Assembly (NCBI GenBank): GCA_951230915.1
Contig: OX579633.1
Location: 49,490,029 to 49,554,028, forward strand
Reading direction: 5' to 3'
Origin: Antitrichia curtipendula
Lineage: Eukaryota; Streptophyta; Bryopsida; Hypnales; Leucodontaceae
DNA: 64,000 nucleotides
This document shows positions 37,595 through 47,879 of the stretch, one piece after another; within the stretch, counting starts at the first letter, position 1; every line of letters starts with the position of its first letter. The notes under the pieces are model-generated. The model searched no databases. It was given only the letters and a program-made list of their open reading frames with translations, and was not told the origin of the DNA. A program made the position numbers and the translations under genes.

Positions 37595-38157
37595 TTAAAT
37601 GTTGGGTGTACAAATTTGAGAATTTGAGAATGCAAATAGAGTGATAGTAAATTTTTTTCACAATTTACATGTTGTGTTCAATTCGTCAAACATTGAAACA
37701 TTGGATTTACACGGATTTGTAAAGTCTGAAGTAACCAAGCTGTTCTAAATCTCAAACTAGTCAAAGGGTACGTTTCCCGTCAGAGTAGAATGGAACAAGT
37801 ATGGGAGGACGGGCTAGGCAGTATGCAAGCACATCGCGGGAATGAACAATAGAGTTGCCACGAAGGCTTCAGCTGGCCTCTTCTTCCACCCTCTCCATCA
37901 AACGGTCCTATCGCCTTGTTCTTGGATTCCGTGGAGCCAACTGCTTTGCAATCGGAAGACGAAGTGTATGTCATTCTCAACTAAAGTCCTGCCTTGGTTG
38001 TGCTTTGGATTCTCTGAAGTGCAGTCCGCAACAATTGTAGGAAGTAGTGTGCGTCTTGGTTAAGTGGGCTTTTAGAGAATGAGTGTTGGGAGTGCGCTTT
38101 ATTTAGTCGTTTCTTGTTGCAACTTGAGGTATGATATTGTAGGAAACAGACCTTGAG

Positions 38158-38511
38158 ATGGCTCAATCTAAGGCGACGCCAAAGCCTCCTGCTAATCTAA
38201 GAGTGGAAGTTGATATAATTCAAGCTTGGGCACAGTCTCAAACACAAAATGCAGACACCATAGCCAATATTTTGAATTGCATTAGTGAAGCATATTTGAA
38301 AACATTGCCAACAAAGAGAGGTAGTCGGAAATTGCCTTCAAACCCTGCACCGAGAGAATGGAGGCATAAGTTTTATCGCTCAATGGTGGGATTTCTGGGT
38401 TGGTGTGAGCAAAAGAAATTTCCACCTGAAATTCTGGACATAGTGAAAGAGAAGTTGTGGCCTAACATTCACGTCAACGACAATGGCAAAGGAAAAAAAT
38501 GTAGTGGTTAG
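38158..38511 (+). CDS. N-terminal part of a gene of unknown family
   Basis: An ATG in fair context (gagATGG) opens 117 codons with ordinary coding composition: MAQSKATPKPPANLRVEVDI, REWRHKFYRSMVGFLGWCEQ and PPEILDIVKEKLWPN. It is mostly helical and basic, with no domain recognised. The frame ends in a Lys-rich stretch and stop. A GT-rich sequence follows, but no clean junction to the downstream fragment at 38993 was found. It faces the minus-strand gene that ends near 40302, so the two are convergent. It may be the first exon of the broken gene described next. Confidence 0.5.
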   Translation: MAQSKATPKPPANLRVEVDIIQAWAQSQTQNADTIANILNCISEAYLKTLPTKRGSRKLPSNPAPREWRHKFYRSMVGFLGWCEQKKFPPEILDIVKEKLWPNIHVNDNGKGKKCSG

Positions 38512-38899
38512 GTCGCCCATACTGGCAAGGAGAGTGCGGGCGAAGGTTGACTAAGGTGGAGACAATCCACCAAAGAAGTTCCTGGGTGAGGTGTGCGGGA
38601 ATGAGATGGGAAACGAGGAGGCGTCACCGAATCACCACTTGCAGAAGAAGAGGAGGGATTGAGTGTTGTGCGGAAAAGGAGTAAAATCCACTGCCCCTGT
38701 TCCTAGTGACGGCGACAGTAGCTATGGTCTTGTGGCCCGCGGCGGCGGAGGTTTGGATGGACAAAGGAGGCCCACACAAGCAGGGTGGAGCACGATAGGT
38801 GGGCGCGGCGGAATGAGGAGGGGTGCAATGGGCCAAAGACGTGGGTGAGCGGCCTTCCCCAAGTAATCTCCACCACGTCCCCGCCTGCAGACACCAGAG

Positions 38900-39797
38900 G
38901 GGTGGGAGAATCTTCCTGTCGAGGTTGACAATTTCAAAGCTCAAATTTCGGGACTTGGAGACACTTGCTAGGCTCCATGACGCAGGAGAGCGTTGAATTT
39001 TGAAAGCTCGGGTGGCGGTGGCGCCCTCCCCAACCACAATAGTAGCGGTGATGAGCTTGGCCCGCCAGGCATAGTCCTTGCATTACAGAGGAAAGCAATT
39101 CTCAAGCACCGTAAGTTGTGCGCTCCAAGAGACCACCCAAAGGACGTCTTCATCCTTGCCAATAAATTGGTTGGCGTGCCAAATAAGTGGAGCCATTTTG
39201 ATTGGTTCTTGGCTTTGGTTCATTTAATGTATACAAATGCCACTACTAGAGAAGAAGTATATCGTGTTCGTTTTGCAGGCACAGTTGGACTCATCAACGT
39301 GAGGGCAAAAAATTGCATTGATAGAAGTATAAAAATGGTTGTGGCAGAATACCAAGGGATTCCAACCCTTCCCAAAGATGACGCTTCCGCACCTCTGTGT
39401 ACCGTGGTTCCTAGGAACTCCTAGCTCCGACAATGACGACAAAGATTGGGGTGGTGACGATAGTGGGAGTGACACGTTCTCCAAGGACTTCTTGGCAAAG
39501 TGCGGAATTTATCAAGGAGATAAGTTGTACAAGCCAAGGGAGAGAGCTTGTGTTGTAAAGGAGTCACAAGACAAATTGCAACAAGCAATTGGAGGTACGT
39601 CTCAAGTCAATTATGTAGGATTTGAGTCTAATCCGGCAGAGGACAAACTGGGCATAGGGTTCTCCAGTCCCGTCAAAACCATTTGCCAAATGGAGCTCCT
39701 ACACGATGATACAGATTCGAGTGATTGGGAAGCCGTGTTCCAGGATTTCCCAGAAGCAAATAACATCATATTCATCATTTTGGGAGTTTTCCAATGA
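38900..39797 (+). pseudogene. Broken gene of unknown family, downstream part
   Basis: From about 38900 one plus-strand frame is coding-like but crossed by TAG and TGA near 38970-38982. It is then open from 38993 to 39424, including HPKDVFILANKLVGVPNKWS and FDWFLALVHLMYTNATTREE. Near 39400 the coding pattern moves to another frame (39339-39797), acidic at first: SDNDDKDWGGDDSGSD, then KDFLAKCGIYQGDKLYKPRE. The overlap without a usable intron suggests a frameshift. A splice acceptor-like ctgcag occurs at about 38890. No family was recognised. Confidence 0.55.
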
Positions 39798-40301
39798 AAT
39801 GGGAGCTTGTGTATAGTGACATGTGAATCCCGAAACATACATAAGTGTTAAAAGAAGAAGAAATTCTTGTTTGGAATCCTATAAAACGTAATGAAATGAC
39901 ACCTAAAACATATTTGAAAATGAAGACTTATGAACTAGCATGCACTACTTGAAACATACAATATAGTTAATGAAAAAAAATCATGAAATTTCTATATAAA
40001 GGTTATTTACATTGTATAATGCATGTTTGCAGAAGCATTGTTTACTCATCCTAAGCGTCCAGTTACTGATCTACAACAACTAAGGAAGATATAATACTTT
40101 GTTAATAAGTTTTGGAACAACCTATAAGCCGGTAGTGCTATGCACAATATAATTTTGCTTCTTTGCCTGAAAAATAGCAAAGATCCTAGAATCCAAAATT
40201 TGGAATCATTCAATCAATAGATGAATGATTCACCAAAATTTTACACCAATGTACTTATGGACCTCTAAAGTTTTTGGTGATGGTCTTCAAGCTAGTATGT
40301 A
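39798..40301. other. Spacer between convergent genes
   Basis: AT-rich and non-coding. It separates the plus-strand gene remnant from the 3' end of the minus-strand exons and may contain both polyadenylation regions, but no specific signal is claimed. Confidence 0.5.
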
Positions 40302-40640
40302 CTACGAGTGCGACCTACTCTTCAACACCTCCATTGCCTTCAATAACTCTGGCCCTCGACTATATCCGCTACTACTAGCAGATCTTTGGTGCACAGTTTC
40401 CCGCCTTTGTTTCTTCAAGGACCTCCGCTCCCAAGCGTCCCATGGATGACGGCCACAATGAAGAGGAGGCAATCCATCATGTGTTTTGTATTGCCGTTTG
40501 GCAAGATTCAATGAAGACGGTTTAAGTCGAGGATGAGGCAAGCCCGTCGATGGGGTTGGTTGGTCTTCGTGACTTGTAGGCTCGATGTCCTTGAAAGTCT
40601 TGTCAACGATGGCGACAGACATATGCACTATGTCATCCAC
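40302..40640 (-). CDS. 3'-most exon of the minus-strand island gene
   Basis: The acceptor TTTGCAG lies at 40641-40647. The frame starts VDDIVHMSVAIVDKTFKDIE and runs 112 codons to a stop after SRSHS. It joins in phase 0 to the exon ending at 40745 (donor GTGTGT). It is basic and Ser/Pro-rich with no domain. It could belong to the FCP1-domain gene or to a separate downstream gene, because the link between 41231 and 41112 is unclear. Confidence 0.5.
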   Translation of the reverse strand: MDDIVHMSVAIVDKTFKDIEPTSHEDQPTPSTGLPHPRLKPSSLNLAKRQYKTHDGLPPLHCGRHPWDAWERRSLKKQRRETVHQRSASSSGYSRGPELLKAMEVLKSRSHS

Positions 40641-40744
40641 CTGCAAATATAGAATTTGTAAGTGAGACATACAATCTAATTACCTGCCTACAAAGCATCA
40701 TTTAGAAACAAAAAAGAGTGCAAAGACACGGATTATTAACACAC

Positions 40745-41112
40745 CTCATCAAGGGCCACGACACCCATTTCATCAACGTAAAGCTTCCTCTGCAGTTCGG
40801 GATTCATCCCAGAGCGATCTCGTGGGGACATCGACTGCGGACGAGACTTGAGAGGAGATGGAGAGTGCACCAATACAGGACGTTTTCCTCCATTGGGAGG
40901 ACTATCAACAACACCATCATCTACATCCATCACAGAGAAATCCATTGTAGACTGCGCCGTGGCTGTTGAATACATGATATGCCGAACCTCCCTTTGCGAT
41001 ATGGCGAGCTGCCCATAATCAACAAGCGAATCAACAAAGGCCACACTTTTTGTCTTCACAATGTTCTTTTGATGCCACCAAAACACATAAATCTCGGATA
41101 CAAAACAGAGGC
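40745..41112 (-). CDS. Penultimate exon, unknown domain
   Basis: Bounded by acceptor AATGCAG (41113-41119) and donor GTGTGT (40744-40739). Coding-like peptide: FVSEIYVFWWHQKNIVKTKS, DYGQLAISQREVRHIMYST, then Pro/Ser-rich SPSPLKSRPQSMSPRDRSG. The exon enters in a phase that does not fit the stop codon at 41231-41233 of the preceding frame. Either a further break or a separate gene lies here. Confidence 0.5.
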
Positions 41113-41230
41113 CTGCATTGTAAAAAAAATTTGTACTTTTACTAATGAATAGTCGCACTATAACTTCCACACAAAGTACATACACTACAACTCCACAGAA
41201 GCCAGAACCCTACGACACCTACGACCTGCT

Positions 41231-42190
41231 CTAGCACGGAGTTGGTTTAAGTAGGAACAAGATGTCTGATAGCTTAAGCTCCTTGCGGTGCGGCACGTTC
41301 GGCGTTGGCGGAGGGCTGTCATGTTCATCATTATTCTCTTTCCACTCATCAAAAAGTCTATTTGATTCTTTAAGAGCCGCACAAAGCATTTTGTACTTGG
41401 ATTGGTTGAGTTCATTCACGAGGTGGATGCCCCCCACAGAATTGTCCCTACAAAAACGGAGAAACCCCCAAGGCCTCTCCGTGTGCACTCTCTGAATCCA
41501 GGGCAGAAGTTCATTAATGAGGATTTCATCTCTTGACCCAATTCCTTCAGGCGACCACGGATCTAAGAGCACGACATTCGCGGCGTTGTTCATGAAGTGC
41601 TTTTCCGGCATGTCGTCCACTATAATTGTGTTGTCCTCCGTAAAAATGGATCCCTTTAACTTGTACAATTTTTTCAGAGGCTTGATCTGGAGGTCCTTGT
41701 TCGAGCCCGTCAACCTGTAGTTCAATAGCTTTCTGTATCTCCATTTCCATTTTATAACGCTGCACTGTTCTCGTCCGAGAACTTGCAACGGTGGTGGCAT
41801 GCCGCTGAATACGTAATTGCAAATATGTTGGGCGTAGCTTCTATTCATGGAGCTCCACACTACTACGTTCGCGATGGAGGATAATTCCCTCAGAAACCTC
41901 CTTACGTATGGCCGAAGAGTGACCCTATTAATATCCATGATGTCTTCTGGATCACGGACTACCTCACCGGGAGAGCAAAATCTCCTTTGAACCATGTGAT
42001 ACCTTAAATCATCACAAAAGACCAATAGTCCATTCAGATCCAGGACGACATTCAGCCACTTTTTTGTCAACCTGGATTTGAATGGGGGAAGACTCTGGCC
42101 TTCCGCATTACCTAGAGCAACGATTTTCTCACCCTGTCCATGAGGAACAGAGACAAAGTGCCGATTAAACAGAAGCACTTTGGACGAAGA
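41231..42190 (-). CDS. FCP1/NIF (CTD-phosphatase-like) HAD-domain exon
   Basis: This exon enters in phase 0 from the exon ending at 42279 (acceptor CTATAG at 42191-42196) and runs 319 codons to TAG. It holds an FCP1-homology domain. Motif I is VVLDLNGLLV, with Asp-Leu-Asn-Gly in place of the usual DxDGT core, a variant common in plant FCP1-like proteins. The motif II region is VVVWSSMNRSYAQHI and the motif III region is IIVDDMPEKHFMNNAANVVL. Proteins of this fold remove phosphate from Ser/Thr in the RNA polymerase II tail or from other proteins. With Asn in place of the second motif I Asp, catalytic activity is uncertain. This is the best preserved part of the island. Confidence 0.8.
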   Translation of the reverse strand, partial: SSSKVLLFNRHFVSVPHGQGEKIVALGNAEGQSLPPFKSRLTKKWLNVVLDLNGLLVFCDDLRYHMVQRRFCSPGEVVRDPEDIMDINRVTLRPYVRRFLRELSSIANVVVWSSMNRSYAQHICNYVFSGMPPPLQVLGREQCSVIKWKWRYRKLLNYRLTGSNKDLQIKPLKKLYKLKGSIFTEDNTIIVDDMPEKHFMNNAANVVLLDPWSPEGIGSRDEILINELLPWIQRVHTERPWGFLRFCRDNSVGGIHLVNELNQSKYKMLCAALKESNRLFDEWKENNDEHDSPPPTPNVPHRKELKLSDILFLLKPTPC

Positions 42191-42278
42191 CTATAGTACT
42201 GCAGCCATGTCTCCATGACGTTCAACTTCCATCCATGAAGGGAAACTAACAAATACACATAGAACACTAAGAACGTAC

Positions 42279-42583
42279 CGCATCGTCGTGTAGTGAAACC
42301 GGTGCCGAAATTACTGGCTCCAACGAATCACTGGATGGAGAAACCATTGGCATCACAAGAGGGTCTTCGGGAACGTCCTCCTCAACCCCCACGTCTCTGC
42401 CATCCCGAACATCCTCTTGGACCTTCTCTTTCTCAAGACATGGCGGAGAAGGCTCCGCCACCGGATCAGGAACAGGCGGAACAGTTTCAGAAATGATAAA
42501 CACGGGAGACATATCCGGATCAAAAATTATGGCATCGCATACAATATGTGGTCCCTCAATTTCCGAGGACAACAAGCTTGCGA
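42279..42583 (-). CDS. Acidic Pro-rich linker exon
   Basis: The acceptor CGTAG and donor GTACGT bound 305 nt. The incoming phase is 1 and the outgoing phase 0, fitting both neighbours. The peptide is acidic and Pro/Val-rich (ISETVPPVPDPVAEPSPPC, EEDVPEDPLVMPMVSPSSD), probably disordered. It links the coiled-coil region to the FCP1 domain. Confidence 0.65.
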
Positions 42584-42741
42584 CTACGAAAGATCAAAGC
42601 CAGACAATGAAATGTAAGAACACAATTATATTACACTGTCTCCCTGAGAGATAAAAAATTTACAATACGTACAGCGTACTTGGAGACCTCAGTTACTCTA
42701 TCACTAGATGCTACCTAAAGCCCACCAAAAAAAACCTTGAG

Positions 42742-42770
42742 GAGTTCTAACTCGAATCGAGTTAGAACTC
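42742..42770. repeat. Intronic dyad, perfect 14-1-14 palindrome
   Basis: GAGTTCTAACTCGA, one A, then its exact inverse. The core is CTAACTCG-AAT-CGAGTTAG (42747-42765). It sits in the intron 42584-42796. Confidence 0.9.
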
Positions 42771-42796
42771 AAGCTCAGAGAGTCACAGGGAACAAC

Positions 42797-43859
42797 CTGG
42801 AGGATCATCAGTCACAGGGCCCTGTAACTGCTCGGCCACTACAGCGTCTGCGGCAGCTTCCTCAGTCTGATCTTGTGCGACAACCTCCGGTGTGGATCCG
42901 TCGTCCGGCACGACTTGTAGCGCAGGAACCACTGGCGCGGGAACTTCCTGGACCTGTCTCTCCGCGACTGTCCTTGTCGCATCTTCCGCAGACTCCACTT
43001 GATTTGGTGCCGAGCTGGGGGAGGCTTGCGCCAGCAAGTTCTCGGACGCAGACGGACCTCCGGTGATGTGGGCAGAACCTGTCTGCGGTTGCCTCGCACT
43101 GTCTGCGGACCCTTGCGCCTGATTCGAGATCAGCAGCTGCGGAGTTGGAGCGTTCGGGTCGATCATCATCATGGGCCTCGCATTTATCAAGGCCGAGATA
43201 CTTGCAGTTGCCACCTGCGACACGATCGCGGGAAGATTATCCAAGAACTGCTTCATCATGTCCGTGTTTTCGAGTTGGGATCGCTTGTTTTCTTCCCTCT
43301 GCTCTTCACGTTCCTCCATCCGAGCCTTCGCCTGTTCCTCGTTGTTTTGCCTCATTAGTTCATAAATGAACTTCGCATCGATGGGGGAGTTAGGCGCAGG
43401 TGCTTCTGGTTTCCTCTTCTGGGAAGGCCTTGGACGGGAGACCGAGGTTTGAGTATCCCGAGCAGACGACCCCGAAGAGCCCCGCATGTCGCTACTCTCC
43501 TGCAGATTAGCCGATGGAGCGACTGCAGTCGGCATCAAATTCATCCCCTCGTGAACTGGATCGACCCACTCCATCACATCATCATTGTCCCCAACGAGGT
43601 CGACAATGTTGTCTCGCTGGGACGCCCTTGGCGTACTGTCGGGATCGTCGCCAATGGACTTCCTTCCCCTTTCGGAGACGACCCTCCCCCGAGATGAGGA
43701 CGGCCCCCTGACCCGACTATCTTCAAACTGTTGCTCGTCCACGAAGTAAACAGAATCCAGAAAGTCGTCCTTGTCCATGTTCTCCGATTCCATGCAAAGG
43801 GAGAGGAACATGGCCTTCTTCGAACTGTCACCGACGACGAAATGGTCCAGGGATAGCAT
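42797..43859 (-). CDS. Exon with acidic, coiled-coil and Pro/Gln-rich segments
   Basis: The exon starts right after acceptor CTACAG and runs 354 codons plus one base to donor GTTGTT. The peptide begins MLSLDHFVVGDSSKKAMFLS, then an acidic stretch, a basic PRPSQKRKPEAPAP patch that may be a nuclear signal, a charged helix rich in Glu/Arg (EEQAKARMEEREEQREENKR) typical of a coiled coil, and a long Ala/Pro/Gln-rich tail. It joins the next exon in phase. The junction with the preceding exon (ending 44050) does not keep frame, so a small indel is likely there. Confidence 0.6.
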
Positions 43860-43933
43860 CTGTAGGGAGCAGAGCGGAGACAGTTAGAAAATCTACAAGA
43901 CACAAGACTGAACCAGCTACGATAAGGATGCAT

Positions 43934-43952
43934 TCAACTCGACCCGAGTTAA
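43934..43952. repeat. Intronic dyad
   Basis: TCAACTCG-ACC-CGAGTTAA in the intron 43860-44049. Confidence 0.85.
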
Positions 43953-44008
43953 AGTGTTGCGATCCTCATATGCATCAATCGCAGCAAACAATCCACCAAC
44001 CGGACAAC

Positions 44009-44027
44009 TCAACTCGACCCGAATTAA
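44009..44027. repeat. Intronic dyad
   Basis: TCAACTCG-ACC-CGAATTAA, the second copy in the intron 43860-44049. Confidence 0.75.
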
Positions 44028-44049
44028 ATTTTCAACTCGGTACACTTAC

Positions 44050-45391
44050 CCACACTGCGCATATGCTTTCCCTCCCGCGAAGTATGACAACACCACGTCT
44101 CTGGACGAGACGAACAAGTCCATCACGGTCAAGTAGAACTCCATCCGCAGTTCCGTGTCATACATTCTGTATTCCACCTCCACGGTCTGCCTCTTGGAGT
44201 TGTAGTGCGAACTCGGAGGCACACTGAACGTCTTTGAAATTTGGCGAGTCTTGATCGCCGCTCCGTTCTTCACCAAGAAGAACATCTACACAGGCTCTTT
44301 TGCACGGGTGCTCCTCTCGGGAACGTCCGCAATGCGTTCGAAAGCAGATGGAAAGTATTCTGCGAACCGCACTGAGTATGTTCCTGCAAATGGAGATGTC
44401 CGAATGTAACTCCGGAGATCCACTTCGACTTCCTTGTCACCGGCGATCCATAGCCAAACTTCGGGATCTGTCAGCTCCTCCACAGCGTCCTCTTCAAGAA
44501 TGCCCATAAACTTCTCGAAGTATGTTGCCGACTTCTCTTTGTTGATGATACCAGGGATGTTTCTGAAGTCTATTATCGCCAACTTGATTCTGCACTTCAT
44601 GGATTTGTTCCAGACGTTCAAGTCCCACTCACCCAACTCGTCATCCTTCATCTCAAAGGGCCGGTAGAACGCCCTAGCCTCTGGCTTCATGAATCTTCCC
44701 TTGCTCACCATGAAGACCTTGAAGAATTCCTGGGCCACCGGCGACAATTCCTCGATGATCTTCTTTTTGTTGGATGGCATCTTGGCCTGAGAAAAGAAGG
44801 ATTCACCGGGACCTGTAAGTAGCGTGTTCTTCGTCGCCTTGGTGACGTTGTACTTACGCTTGAAGGCCTTCCATAAACTCTTCCTGTAGTTACCGTTGTT
44901 GTCAAACAATTTGAGTTTGTCGTAGAGGTAGTGCAGCTGCCTCCGGACAGCTGCCTTTTGTTTGGTCCTCTCAAGCCACTCCTTTGCAATGTAGCAATCA
45001 GGGAGAACGGACCTTGGGGCCTTCATCGTGACCTTCGGGTGCGCTGCCTCGCAGTTCGGTGTTCTACTGAGTAGATGTAGGGCAAGCCTCTTCAGGTCAC
45101 CCTCCGTGACGTTTCCAATCCACTTGAAGAACTCCCGGGTCATGACACCGTCCTTCTCCGAGCTCCACCCCTTTGTGTTCCTGATCGCGATTGTCGAATC
45201 CGGATAGATGAGCTCGCCCTGAGAATTACTGGAAATGACCTCAGCCCAGAGGTCATATACATCTTGCGATGCCGTAATGAGCTTTATCTCATTGTGGATG
45301 TCAATGTCTCTCTGGTTCTTCTTTCCCAAATACCCTGGTTCTTCTTGATGTCGATCATGGCGAACCCAAGCTTGATTGCATTCTTAAAGTC
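44050..45391 (-). pseudogene. Second large exon of the island gene, with frameshift and stop
   Basis: Acceptor CTTCAG (45392-45397) and donor GTAAGT (44049-44044). The first codons continue the previous exon in phase (DFKNAIKLGFAMIDIKKN). A 23-nt insertion near 45315-45337, caused by a repeated AAGAAGAACCAG, then shifts frame; without it the protein would continue smoothly. The following 347 codons are well conserved in composition (DIDIHNEIKLITASQDVYDL, FKWIGNVTEGDLKRLALHLL, EKFMGILEEDAVEELTDPEV). They end in an in-frame TAG (44286-44288), after which the same frame stays open for 79 codons up to the donor. The domain is unknown. Confidence 0.65.
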
Positions 45392-45436
45392 CTGAAGTGT
45401 AGTTTCAGATAATGCACAGGAAGTTAGTGGGGGTGC

Positions 45437-45455
45437 TTAACTCGACTCGAGTTAA
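45437..45455. repeat. Intronic dyad, perfect
   Basis: TTAACTCG-ACT-CGAGTTAA, extended by one more pair to 45436-45456, in the 139-bp intron 45392-45530. Confidence 0.9.
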
Positions 45456-45496
45456 GGTGTTGAACCGCATGCAGGGAACTCGTCAAGGTTGCACGC

Positions 45497-45515
45497 TTGA
45501 CTCAACTCGAGTTAA
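45497..45515. repeat. Intronic dyad
   Basis: TTGACTCA-ACT-CGAGTTAA, the second copy in the same 139-bp intron, with two changed bases in the left arm. Confidence 0.75.
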
Positions 45516-45530
45516 GGATTATGAACTTAC

Positions 45531-46967
45531 CAGGAACAGTGACGCGTTTGTTGCGTCCACTCTCGTCTTGGGCACGGACTTGGCCATCTTCCCGAGCTCC
45601 GTAGGCTCCCTCGGTGGCATAGGACTTCCCATACTCGTCCAAACGAACCGTGAAGCCAGTATGTTCGTCGCCCAGCTTGGCATGAAGTTCTGGAAGTGGT
45701 TCACACGGTTGTAATATGCGGGAATTTTTCGGATGATACTGTCCTCCCTGTTCCACACGACAAAGCATTCCCACACCTTGAACTTGTCCTTCTTGTCCTG
45801 GGGAATTTGATCCATCAGTTGGATCCTCTTGGAGGCCTCGACGCAGTGCTGACCGTTTACCATCCAAAACTTTCCAGCCTTAATTTCCTCGAACGTCTGC
45901 GGCTTCTTCTTCATATTCTGAGGATAGGCGCACATCGTCATTTTCTTGTCCGGGTCAGGCATCTTGATGAGGAAGTTTAGCGTTTTTCTGACACCCTGGT
46001 CTTCTTGTTCGCGGATATTTAGATTTTGTGGGGGCTTTTCCAGTTGATCGATTGGAATCAAGAATTTCTCCCCAATCTTTGTAATGTATGAGTCAGTGCA
46101 GACCGACCAATAATCCGCATACGATTTGCATGCCTCCTCGTAGTCTATCTCGTGAACGCTTCCGCCAAGATCCTGGGGGATGTTCACTATCTCGGAGGCC
46201 ATACTGTTCTTTGGCACCAGAAGGTTTTTGAAGGCCGGCTTCTTTCCCTTATTCTTTGGTGCCGGTGGAGGAGTCATCCCGGGATCCCCTCGGCTGTACT
46301 TCTCCGTTTGCTTCATCCGCGTGTGACTGTGACCAATCTCTAGAGTTTCTATGATGAGTGACCCTTGGCTGCCATCCTGACTGCTGTAGTCCCTGGTCAA
46401 TGATATCGGCTGCATCCTCTGAGCCTTGTTTTGGAGGCTGGCCTTGATATGGTCGAATCCCTTGATCAACGCATTCACCCTAGATGCTAGCGTCACGGAG
46501 GTCAGCGCCCCCCCTCTTTGGGCTTTCCAACGGTTTTCCTTTATGTGCTGCTCGATGTCTTTTTGCAGCTCCTGGTAGTCCGTGTTGTTGAGGGACTTGT
46601 GGTACGCTGACACGGAAAATATTATTTTCCGGCTGTTCACCACGTACGAGAAGAAGTACTCCTCTTCTTGCTCGGGGTTTATGGTTTTGCAGCAAACAAA
46701 GATGAGGCCACCGGGACCGGTGATGACTTCGCGCACACTCTTTGTCAATGTCACCGGCAGGTTATCCTCAACTTTCTTGTACTTCGTCCGGAACAACAGA
46801 TTCTTGTTCATCGGCACGAGGACAAGAGTTCAGTACTCCACCTCTTGCGGGTCCTTCCACTCCCAACACTCGCCGAGCATGTCGGCGTCACCGTAGTCGT
46901 CCTTGTCTTCGTCAGGGATTTGGAATCTTTTCAGGTAGACCTCCAGACCCTTCACCTGATCTTCCAT
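45531..46967 (-). pseudogene. First large exon of the island gene, ParB-like NGQH motif, one in-frame TGA
   Basis: The ATG at 46967 follows an acceptor (ACCTGCAG at 46970-46977) by two bases. The frame runs MEDQVKGLEVYLKRFQIPDE, meets TGA at codon 46 (46830-46832), then continues open in the same frame for 433 more codons to the donor GTAAGT at 45530. The C-terminal part has FWMVNGQHCVEASKRIQL, like the [DN]GQHR core of ParB/sulfiredoxin-type domains, followed by a region with WECFVVWNREDS and IPAYYNRVNHFQNFMPSWAT. A Lys/Pro-rich segment (PPPAPKNKGKKPAFKNL) lies mid-protein. ParB-like folds bind nucleotides or DNA; the role here is unknown. The single TGA in otherwise intact coding sequence suggests recent inactivation. 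Confidence 0.65.
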
Positions 46968-46995
46968 GTCTGCAGGTACACAACACTAGAACTCT

Positions 46996-47611
46996 TTAAC
47001 TCGAGACGAGTTAAGTTGTATGGGATGATGACATCACGGATACATGCACATGGTCTTTGTTAGTGTTCTATTATTCTTTTTCTGTTGAGGTTGTTTATCT
47101 CGGACCGAGTTAAACCTTGCGATCTCTTGCTTTTGACACCGTCCGGTGCTTCTACATGTCGTTTATTTAATTCTTGTACTTTATCACGGGAAGGGTTATG
47201 TCGTTTTAGCGTGTCTGGCAGGTGTTTGTCTTGGACCGAGTTAAATAGTCTGAGGTTTGTGGTTTCAGGTGAACTTGGACATATATTCCGTGTACTCATT
47301 TGATTTACTATAACGCACTCTTCTTGTGTTTTTGGCGCCCCACGGGACCGTCCACATTGGACCGACGACGTTTTAACTCGCTTCGAGTTGAATATTCGGT
47401 CGAGGACCTTGTGCTGTCGCTTACTTTGTGGAATTTGGCCTTGTTATTGGTTTAACTTAGTTCGAGTTAAGGTTTTTAGTGTGTGACATGTTCAGCTTCG
47501 GGGATTTTTGTTGATTTCTGTCTTTGGTTCTTGTGTCCTTAGGAGGAGTTTAACTCGGGTCAAGCTAAAATTGACTCACGTCTCGATGTATTTTAACTCG
47601 ATTCGAGTTGA
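46996..47611. repeat. Cluster of seven intronic dyads
   Basis: Seven 8-3-8 dyads lie at 46996-47014 (perfect, spacer AGA), 47095-47113, 47226-47244, 47373-47391, 47452-47470, 47550-47568 and 47593-47611. All fit TTAACTCG-N3-CGAGTTAA with zero to three arm changes. They lie upstream of the first coding ATG, in what appears to be the first intron (46970-48312). A more degenerate copy is at 47758-47776 and half-sites are near 47630-47655. Confidence 0.85.
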
Positions 47612-47879
47612 AATGCCGATCCAAGGGTCTCTGGTCGAGTTAAAATTGCATCAAGTTAAAGTTACATTGCAAACACTACGTTGCTGCTACTATTATCATT
47701 GGACTGCTATTGCCTAAAAGTTTGAGAGGATTACCAGTCTTTGAGCTCCTCCACAAAAGAACTCGACCGTATTAAAACTTTGTTGCACACACTGCTTCGG
47801 AAGATTCTGCAAATCAGAAGGAAAAAAATGGTCAGCTCAATTGTAACCTTGCACTTACAAACAGAGACATGAGATATTC

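Noticed and set aside
45315..45337. The 23-nt extra sequence as a tiny GT-AG intron
   Set aside because: Removal restores frame only for 23 nt beginning GG, not GT, and it is far too short for splicing. A duplication-type insertion is simpler.
42293..46896. Many open frames on the other frames and strand of the 41-47 kb island
   Set aside because: Shadows of GC-rich coding exons. The chosen frames have domain motifs and phase-matched splice sites.
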